Source of the DNA: Nitrosomonas oligotropha
GTDB lineage: Bacteria > Pseudomonadota > Gammaproteobacteria > Burkholderiales > Nitrosomonadaceae
Assembly (NCBI RefSeq): GCF_900106555.1
Contig: NZ_FNOE01000002.1
Location: 1 to 64,000 of the forward strand
Direction: 5' to 3'
DNA length: 64,000 nt
Below, piece by piece: positions 58,061 through 64,000 of this stretch. Position numbers and translations under genes: made by a program. The stretch's first letter is position 1; the number at the start of each line of letters is the position of its first letter. The notes beneath the pieces were generated by a model. The model was not told the origin of the DNA, made no database searches, and saw only the letters and a list, made by a program, of their open reading frames with translations.

Positions 58061-59179
58061 ATGGGAGTTCCTTTACGTCAACAGATTGCGGTTGGCACTT
58101 ATCTAATCAAACAGAAGTTAAAAGGGGTTAAAAAATATCCTTTGGTGCTGATGCTGGAGCCTTTATTCCGCTGTAATCTGGCTTGCGCCGGGTGCGGAAA
58201 GATTGCGCATCCGGAAGATGTTCTCGATCAACGTCTTTCGTATGAAGAGTGCATGGAGGCAGTCGATGAATGTGGCGCGCCTATGGTGTCAATTCCGGGC
58301 GGTGAACCGTTACTTCATAAAGAAATGCCGCAGATTGTTGCGGGCATTATTAAACGGAAGAAGTATGTTTATCTATGCACGAACGCGCTGTTGTTAAAGA
58401 AACGGATCGATGACTATACACCGTCGCCTTATCTGACTTTCTCCATCCATTTAGATGGTATGAAGGAACGGCATGACGCTTCAGTTTGCCAGGATGGCGT
58501 TTTTGATCGCGCGGTTGAGGCGATCAAGCTGGCACTGGAGAGAGGTTTCAGAGTGACAGTTAACTGCACGCTGTTCCAAGGCGAAACACCAAAGGATGTG
58601 GCTGAGTTTCTCGATTATGCCATGGAGCTGGGTGTTGAAGCCGCCACAATTGCACCGGGCTTTAGCTATGAGAAAGCCCCGCAGCAAGATGTTTTCATTA
58701 AAAGCCAGGATACCAAAGTATTATTCCGCGGCATTTTTGAATTGGGTAAAAAATTAAAGCGCAAATGGAGATTGAATCATTCCGCGTTATATCTGGATTA
58801 CCTGGCCGGAAATCAGGACTATGAGTGCACGCCGTGGGGAAATCCGACACGCAATGTATTCGGTTGGCAGAAACCGTGCTATTTGTTGTCTGACGAAGGT
58901 TATGCAAAAACTTTCAAAGAGCTTCTCGATGATACGCCGTGGGAAAAATACGGCACGGCAAATAATCCAAAATGCGCACAATGCATGGCCCACTGCGGAT
59001 ATGAAGCGACTGCGGTGGAAGATACCCTGCAACGGCCATGGAAAGCGATGGTGGCAGCGATGAGAGGACCCAGAACGACCGGTCCTATGGTTGCTGAGCC
59101 TACACCTAAGTGGGCAACTTTGGAAAGCAAAGCATCCAAGAAGCTTTCAGACATAGCGGTCACACTGATAGACAAATAA
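58061..59179 (+). CDS. hpnH: Adenosyl-hopene transferase HpnH (radical SAM)
   Basis: 372 residues from ATG 58061, set by TTTGGAGG. The radical SAM cluster motif is CNLACAGCGK (C-x3-C-x2-C) near residue 50, with the SAM-binding SIPGGEPLLH. A C-terminal CAQCMAHCGYE segment is typical of HpnH. It adds the adenosyl group to diploptene, the first step of C35 hopanoid side-chain synthesis. It leads a run hpnH-hpnB-hpnM on the same strand; squalene cyclase is not in the window. Confidence 0.95.
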   Translation: MGVPLRQQIAVGTYLIKQKLKGVKKYPLVLMLEPLFRCNLACAGCGKIAHPEDVLDQRLSYEECMEAVDECGAPMVSIPGGEPLLHKEMPQIVAGIIKRKKYVYLCTNALLLKKRIDDYTPSPYLTFSIHLDGMKERHDASVCQDGVFDRAVEAIKLALERGFRVTVNCTLFQGETPKDVAEFLDYAMELGVEAATIAPGFSYEKAPQQDVFIKSQDTKVLFRGIFELGKKLKRKWRLNHSALYLDYLAGNQDYECTPWGNPTRNVFGWQKPCYLLSDEGYAKTFKELLDDTPWEKYGTANNPKCAQCMAHCGYEATAVEDTLQRPWKAMVAAMRGPRTTGPMVAEPTPKWATLESKASKKLSDIAVTLIDK

Positions 59180-59229
59180 CAGATGCAGGTACTGAGATTA
59201 GTTTTTATTTTTAGAATCTATCTAGAATA

Positions 59230-60357
59230 ATGGTGGACTTAGTACTATACGCATCTGTTTTCGGTGCTATATGCTGGGTGGCGCTGGCATTGCTTCCGTG
59301 GCGCCCCTGGAGCACGCGCGAGAAGATAGAGGCGCCTGCATTATTCCAATCCGGTGAAGATCTAGGTGATATCACCGTGCTGATTCCGGCGCGCAACGAA
59401 GGTCCTTATATCGGGCATACACTCAATGGTGTCAGAGCGCAAGGCGTCAATGTGCGTATCATTGTGATCGATGACCAGTCCAGCGACGATACCGCTGAAC
59501 AAGCAAGGCGCAGCGGTGCGCAGGTATTGTCCGGTACGGCGCCGCCTGCGGGGTGGAGCGGCAAATTATGGGCGCTGGAGCAAGGATTGCGGGAAGTTAA
59601 AACCCCCTACACCCTGTTACTGGATGCGGATATCGAACTGGCCCAAGGAATTGCCGGTGAATTACAGCGCAAAGCACGCGCTGAGAATCTGGCTTTGGTG
59701 TCATTGATGGCTGAACCGCCGATGATGAACTTCATTGAGCGCCTACTGATGCCAGCCTTTATATTTTTCTTTAAGCTGCTGTATCCTTTCGGTCTGGCGA
59801 ATAAACCGCAATCCCGCATTGCAGCAGCAGCGGGCGGATGTATTCTGGTGGAAACACAAGCACTGCGTTCTACCGGAGCATTTGCCAATTTGCATAATGC
59901 GCTGATCGATGATTGCACTTTAGCTGCTCATATCAAACGGGCGGGTTTGCGCACCTATATCGGACTCAGTCATGCGGCGCGGAGTCATCGGGGTTATCAT
60001 GCATTGCAGCCGATCTGGGAAATGGTCGCTCGTACCGCTTTCACGCAATTAAAATACTCGCTGAATTTGCTCATCGTCTGCACATTACTAATGACTTCGA
60101 TGTTTTGGGCCGCGCCGCTTGCATTTTTGCTGTCATCAGTGGAAGCCTATACCGTGAGCGCATTGGCATGGATGGCTATGTTTTTTACCTATGCGCCAAC
60201 TTTAACTTATTATCATCGTTCTCCGCTCTGGGGGCTGGCGTTGCCCGCAATCGGCACTTTGTATCTTGCCATGACCTGGACATCGGCGCTGCGCTACTGG
60301 CGCGGGGAGCGTGCTCGTTGGAAAGATCGTCATTATGAAAGTAAAACAAACTATTAA
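59230..60357 (+). CDS. hpnB: Hopene-associated glycosyltransferase HpnB
   Basis: 375 residues. An N-terminal membrane helix, a GT2 domain (VLIPARNEGPYIG, IDDQSSDDT, LLLDADIEL with DxD) and about three C-terminal membrane helices (about 280-350). This matches the HpnB family found in hopanoid clusters. The exact acceptor is not established. It begins 50 bp after hpnH and overlaps hpnM by 23 bases. Confidence 0.9.
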   Translation: MVDLVLYASVFGAICWVALALLPWRPWSTREKIEAPALFQSGEDLGDITVLIPARNEGPYIGHTLNGVRAQGVNVRIIVIDDQSSDDTAEQARRSGAQVLSGTAPPAGWSGKLWALEQGLREVKTPYTLLLDADIELAQGIAGELQRKARAENLALVSLMAEPPMMNFIERLLMPAFIFFFKLLYPFGLANKPQSRIAAAAGGCILVETQALRSTGAFANLHNALIDDCTLAAHIKRAGLRTYIGLSHAARSHRGYHALQPIWEMVARTAFTQLKYSLNLLIVCTLLMTSMFWAAPLAFLLSSVEAYTVSALAWMAMFFTYAPTLTYYHRSPLWGLALPAIGTLYLAMTWTSALRYWRGERARWKDRHYESKTNY

Positions 60358-60973
60358 ATTGTTGCTGGCAGGATGCCTGATGCTAGTGCTGTTGTTATCT
60401 ACTGCTCCGGTATTGAGTGAATCCAGTGCTGCTTCGGACAATCCGGAACAAGTTATCGAGCAATTGCAATCTTCTCTGCTCCAAGTCATGCGTGAAGGTG
60501 AGAAACTGGGGTATGAAGGGCGCTATAAATTTCTCGAACCGGTCATTGATCAGTCGCATGACATAGATCTGATCATCAAAACCATACTCGGTGCGACTTA
60601 CTGGTCGCAGTTGGACAAAACGCAGCAAGACTTGATTGTTAGCACTTTTCGCCAATTGAGTATTGCCACTTACGCCAGCCGGTTTACCCAATACGAGGGA
60701 GAGCAGTTCAAGATCATCGAGCAACGCACCTTACCGCGTGATCAAACCCTGGTTCGGAGCCAGCTGACAAAATCCGATGGCGGCAAGGTGAATTTCGATT
60801 ACGTATTACATCAGGCGGAAGGACACTGGCAGATTGCCAACATTCTGTTTGACGGCGTGAGCGACCTTGCCATAAAACGCGGAGAATATCGTGCCATTTT
60901 GCAACGGGATGGTTTTGCTGCGTTGATAGAACTGCTGAAGGAAAAAATAACTTTAGCTCAGCAGCAGAACTAA
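60335..60973 (+). CDS. hpnM: HpnM, MlaC/Ttg2D-type lipid-binding protein
   Basis: 212 residues from ATG 60335, inside the end of hpnB. It has a signal peptide (about 1-29) followed by the MlaC (Ttg2D) fold: EQVIEQLQSSLLQVMREGE, DLIIKTILGATYWSQL, QFKIIEQRTLP, and FDYVLHQAEGHWQIANILFDG (each shown in part). MlaC-type proteins carry lipids across the periplasm; in hopanoid clusters this member is called HpnM. It converges on the methyltransferase gene with a 3-bp gap and no visible terminator. Confidence 0.88.
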   Translation: MKVKQTIKLLLAGCLMLVLLLSTAPVLSESSAASDNPEQVIEQLQSSLLQVMREGEKLGYEGRYKFLEPVIDQSHDIDLIIKTILGATYWSQLDKTQQDLIVSTFRQLSIATYASRFTQYEGEQFKIIEQRTLPRDQTLVRSQLTKSDGGKVNFDYVLHQAEGHWQIANILFDGVSDLAIKRGEYRAILQRDGFAALIELLKEKITLAQQQN

Positions 60974-60976
60974 CCA

Positions 60977-62293
60977 TCAGACCGTCTCAGTCTCACTGAC
61001 GGGTTCCGATTTATGATCCGTTTTCGCTGTTTCCGCTGTTTCTGCACGAGTTAAAGCGGCTGCAAAAAAGCCATCGGTTTGATGCAGCCGTGGGGATAAT
61101 TGTAAGAATTCCCCGGTATCGAGTGGTATTTTCTGTTGCGATAGCAATTCTGCACAGTTCAATACAGTAAATTGCGGGTGTGTGGTAAGAAAATCGCCGA
61201 TAACGGCTTGATTTTCTTCCGGCAGGAAACTGCATGTCGCATAGACTAACCGGCCGCCGGGTTTAAGCAGACTGGCAGCGGCGGAAAGAATGGCCGCTTG
61301 TTTTGCCTTCAATTCTTCGATGCTCTGCGCGGATTGACGCCACTTTAAATCCGGGTTGCGCCGCAAGGTACCGAGACCACTGCATGGCGCGTCGACCAAT
61401 ACGCGATCTATTTTTCCCGACAATCTTTTGATCTTGCTGTCATTCTCATCCGCAATGCGTTGCGTATGCAAGTTCGACAAGCCGGAACGCTTGAAGCGGG
61501 GTTTTAGATTACTCAATCTTTTTTCCGAAACGTCAAACGCATAAAGACGTCCTTTTGAATTCATCAAGGCGCCCAATAGCAGCGATTTGCCACCAGCACC
61601 TGCGCAGAAATCGACAACCATTTCGCCTCGCTTCGGCGCCAGTAAGTAACCGAGTAACTGGCTGCCTTCGTCCTGTACTTCTATTTTTCCCGATAAGAAG
61701 AGCGCGTGGCGATTGATCGCAGGCTTCCCGATGAGGCGGATGCCGCAGGGGGAATAAGGTGTTGCTTGTGCTTCGATTCCTTCCTGAGCCAATGTTTCAA
61801 GCACTTCAGCGCGCTTGGCGAGAATAGTGTTCACCCGCAAATCCAGTGGTGCTGGTTGTTGCAAGGAAAGTCCCAAATCAAGAATATCGCTATCCGGCAT
61901 GCCGTGCTGCAATTTTTCCACCACCCACGCAGGAAATTCCGCCTGGATGACTAACGGTAATACATCCGGTTTGCTACCTTTGATTTCCGCCAGCCATTTG
62001 CTTTCCGTTTCGCTGACCAGCGGTGCCAATTCACGCAAGTTCATGCCTTGAAATTTAGCCAGATAAGCGAGCACTAAGGCCCGTGGTGTTATACCGTTTG
62101 TCAGGCTTTCGAGAAAAAAGCGGTGTCGTAAAATGCCAAAAACGGTTTCCGCGATGAATGCCCGGTCTTGTCCGCCGAGCATGGGGTTTTCCCGGAAGAA
62201 GCGGCGCATGATGGCATCGGCAGGGTATTGCAGCGGCAGTACGGTACGCATGGCGACGATGGCCGCGTCCAATTGAGGAGGTGTTAAATGCAT
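60977..62293 (-). CDS. RsmB/NOP-family RNA (cytosine-5) methyltransferase
   Basis: 438 residues. The C-terminal Rossmann domain has the SAM motif VVDFCAGAGGKSLLLGAL, catalytic-cysteine motifs VDAPCSGLGTLRRNPD and VYATCSFLPEEN. The N-terminal part is short of a full NusB domain, so it may be the second RsmB-type paralogue usual in betaproteobacteria rather than the 16S C967 enzyme itself. The last 20 residues are Thr/Glu/Lys-rich. Downstream member of the purN unit. Confidence 0.9.
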   Translation of the reverse strand: MHLTPPQLDAAIVAMRTVLPLQYPADAIMRRFFRENPMLGGQDRAFIAETVFGILRHRFFLESLTNGITPRALVLAYLAKFQGMNLRELAPLVSETESKWLAEIKGSKPDVLPLVIQAEFPAWVVEKLQHGMPDSDILDLGLSLQQPAPLDLRVNTILAKRAEVLETLAQEGIEAQATPYSPCGIRLIGKPAINRHALFLSGKIEVQDEGSQLLGYLLAPKRGEMVVDFCAGAGGKSLLLGALMNSKGRLYAFDVSEKRLSNLKPRFKRSGLSNLHTQRIADENDSKIKRLSGKIDRVLVDAPCSGLGTLRRNPDLKWRQSAQSIEELKAKQAAILSAAASLLKPGGRLVYATCSFLPEENQAVIGDFLTTHPQFTVLNCAELLSQQKIPLDTGEFLQLSPRLHQTDGFFAAALTRAETAETAKTDHKSEPVSETETV

Positions 62294-62330
62294 TGATTTC
62301 CAGTGGTGAATTGTCAGCTAAACAAATGAA

Positions 62331-63047
62331 TTAATGATCGGGTTTATAGCTGATATTAACTTCGGTCACTATTTTGTCGATTTCCCGGCCATTATCCTCG
62401 ACCGAAACAATACGTACGGGTAGCATGTGATTGTTCAGCGCTAGCCATATTTTCCTTTTAAGCTTGGAGTGCTTTTCTTCCTGCCGGGTTAATACCATTG
62501 TTTCCATTTTCCCGATCGGTGTGTTGAGGGTTTCTTTCGATATGGTATAGCGTGTTAACCGCAGGTTATGGCCATTGGTAACGTATCGGTCAACATGGTG
62601 TTTCGGCAGCTCAGTAAACATATAGTTGTACGACAGGCTGAGACGATCGAGCGTACCATCCGGCAATTTTTCCTTGGCATGATGACCTTGGTGATTGAGT
62701 GTGATGATATGGTTATTCCAGTCAAATTCTGCGACGCTGGGTTGTTTTTTACCGCGTTTTTCATAAGCGCGCATGGGCCGTAAACCATGTTTGGTGATGA
62801 AGCCTTCGCTATGGCGCATGATGCTATTCGGTTCGATGAGTTTATACATGCCGGTGGCTTGTGCTTCGCTATTGATCGAATAATGCGCCTTGCCATCGAC
62901 GTGCTTGATCTCCATCACTTCATCAATCTCCCCTTCGCCGATATCAGTCGTCACCGCATATTTAATTTCGATGCGCGACGGCAAATCCGTCGCCACGACC
63001 GGGAAACTGAGCAATCCCAGCAGAAAAAGCAATGCCGCACATTTCAT
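62331..63047 (-). CDS. DUF3108 periplasmic protein
   Basis: 238 residues with a signal peptide (1-19, ending VVA) and a beta-rich domain typical of DUF3108 (IEIKYAVTTDIGEGEIDEVM in part, and W.A...LPVRIV near the end). Its ATG overlaps the purN stop by four bases. The purN-DUF3108 pairing is common in betaproteobacteria. Function unknown, probably envelope-related. Confidence 0.88.
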   Translation of the reverse strand: MKCAALLFLLGLLSFPVVATDLPSRIEIKYAVTTDIGEGEIDEVMEIKHVDGKAHYSINSEAQATGMYKLIEPNSIMRHSEGFITKHGLRPMRAYEKRGKKQPSVAEFDWNNHIITLNHQGHHAKEKLPDGTLDRLSLSYNYMFTELPKHHVDRYVTNGHNLRLTRYTISKETLNTPIGKMETMVLTRQEEKHSKLKRKIWLALNNHMLPVRIVSVEDNGREIDKIVTEVNISYKPDH

Positions 63048-63682
63048 TCCGGCAATCCTGGTGAAAAAAGTGCAACTTCACTGACGCTGGCGCCAGTCAC
63101 TTCAACCTGATTTCCGTTCAAACGGATCCGGTCTTCCATAAACCAGCGGACAGCCTGTGGATAAATGCGGTGCTCTTGCTGTAAAACACGCGCGGCCAGC
63201 GTTTCTTCACTATCACCCGGTAATACCGGGACAGCCGCTTGAATCACAATCGGGCCGTGATCCAGCTGCAACGTGACAAAATGCACCGTACAGCCATGAA
63301 TCCGGATGCCTTCTTGCAGCGCCCGCGCATGTGTTCCTAATCCAGGAAAGGCAGGGAGTAAGGAAGGGTGAATGTTCATTAACCGGCCTTGGTAACGTTG
63401 TACAAAGCGATCGCTAAGTATACGCATGAAGCCGGCTAGTGCAATCAGTTTTGGCTGACAGGTGTCAACTTTCTCCGCCAATGCCGCATCGAATGTCTGG
63501 CGGTCCGGGAAATCGCGGTGATCCAAAATCAAAGTTTCAACACCCAGTTGCCGTGCAATTTCCAGTCCGCTTGCATGGGGATTGTTACTGATCACGGTAA
63601 TGCGATCTACTTGCAATTTCGCTTCCAGCAACGCCTGCATATTACTGCCGCGGCCGGTGATCAGAATGACCAGTGATTTCAT
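63044..63682 (-). CDS. purN: Phosphoribosylglycinamide formyltransferase
   Basis: PurN, 212 residues. It formylates GAR with 10-formyltetrahydrofolate in purine synthesis. The phosphate-binding ILITGRGSNMQALL at the start, the LAGFMRIL segment, the catalytic NIHPSLLPAFPGLG (Asn, His) and the C-terminal Asp in LDHGPIVIQ are all present. It lies 23 bp after purM. Confidence 0.97.
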   Translation of the reverse strand: MKSLVILITGRGSNMQALLEAKLQVDRITVISNNPHASGLEIARQLGVETLILDHRDFPDRQTFDAALAEKVDTCQPKLIALAGFMRILSDRFVQRYQGRLMNIHPSLLPAFPGLGTHARALQEGIRIHGCTVHFVTLQLDHGPIVIQAAVPVLPGDSEETLAARVLQQEHRIYPQAVRWFMEDRIRLNGNQVEVTGASVSEVALFSPGLPE

Positions 63683-63705
63683 GATGCAGTTGCCGGAATA
63701 AAGGT

Positions 63706-64000
63706 TTACACGAGTACGGTGGCTGGTTGATTAGCCGTACGCAACTTGATTTCCCCAATCCGCCATGCGGTTTCTCCCGCCGTATGCAAACTGCTTAGCG
63801 CGGTATCGGCATGCTCGGGCGCGACAACGATCACCATGCCGATACCGCAATTAAACACGCGCGCCATTTCATGCTCGGCGACATTGCCTTGCTGCTGCAA
63901 CCAACGGAACAACGGCGGCATTTCCCAGGCATCCCGGTGTAAAACCGCCGCAAGCTGATCGGGTAAAATACGCGGCACATTTTCCACCAAGCCACCGCCG
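63706..64000 (-). CDS. purM: Phosphoribosylformylglycinamidine cyclo-ligase, C-terminal part
   Basis: The last 97 codons of PurM; the gene continues beyond the window edge. [22 protein letters not shown] and [11 protein letters not shown] are the diagnostic C-terminal motifs. PurM closes the imidazole ring (FGAM to AIR), the step two after PurN. Operon order purM-purN. Confidence 0.96.
   Translation of the reverse strand, partial: GGGLVENVPRILPDQLAAVLHRDAWEMPPLFRWLQQQGNVAEHEMARVFNCGIGMVIVVAPEHADTALSSLHTAGETAWRIGEIKLRTANQPATVLV

Overview
The window looks like chromosome of a betaproteobacterial ammonia oxidiser, most likely Nitrosomonas or a close relative. It opens on the last codons of what appears to be amoB, followed by amoE and amoD, a gene order known from ammonia oxidisers. 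The queA-tgt-yajC-secD-secF block, a CCXG-type PEP-CTERM protein, hopanoid genes and a complete fli cluster fit the same group. The species cannot be fixed from sequence alone.

Layout. (1) 1-1490: end of amoB, a strong terminator, then the paralogous membrane-anchored periplasmic proteins AmoE and AmoD. (2) 1564-7271, minus strand: secF, secD, yajC, tgt and queA, transcribed queA to secF. (3) 7381-7467: tRNA-Leu(CAA), the insertion site of an accessory island. (4) 7468 to about 20850: the island, with a tyrosine integrase, a DUF6387-like protein, small regulators, a short MobV-type relaxase, a 9-bp minisatellite, a type I restriction-modification operon (hsdM, hsdS, hsdR), an unrecognised low-GC gene pair and a secreted HNH nuclease. 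(5) 20750-22600: an eroded second copy of the island ends (tRNA 3' end, integrase start, nuclease with its catalytic core deleted), mixed with a dispersed repeat that carries DnaA-box-like inverted pairs. (6) 22647-23312: a PEP-CTERM protein. (7) 24054-29996: a four-gene operon that I read as an undescribed exopolysaccharide synthesis and export machine. (8) 30415-34467: an ABC-F ATPase, an IS3-family remnant, a MerR regulator and its likely target operon (thiopurine methyltransferase plus a TauE/SafE permease). (9) 34495-49128: fliE, a FlrB/FlrC-type two-component pair, and fliF-fliR. (10) 49337-51250: a long Ala/Glu coiled-coil protein. (11) 51667-55879: acyl-AMP ligase, reductase, acyl carrier protein and serine palmitoyltransferase-like enzyme, the gene set of bacterial sphingolipid synthesis. 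(12) 56007-57611: two envelope proteins. (13) 58061-60973: hopanoid genes hpnH, hpnB and hpnM. (14) 60977-64000, minus strand: RsmB-type methyltransferase, DUF3108 protein, purN and partial purM.

How the genes work together. Much of the window serves the cell envelope: Sec translocation, flagellar export, sphingolipid and hopanoid supply to the outer membrane, and the putative polysaccharide system. In that system a zinc-ribbon protein with a degenerate GGDEF domain keeps the RxxD c-di-GMP inhibitory-site motif. It is followed by a processive GT2 synthase, a TolC-like channel fused to a glycosidase-like barrel, and an HlyD-type adaptor. This resembles the logic of the Pel and Pga systems with different parts, and is the strongest candidate here for an undescribed system.
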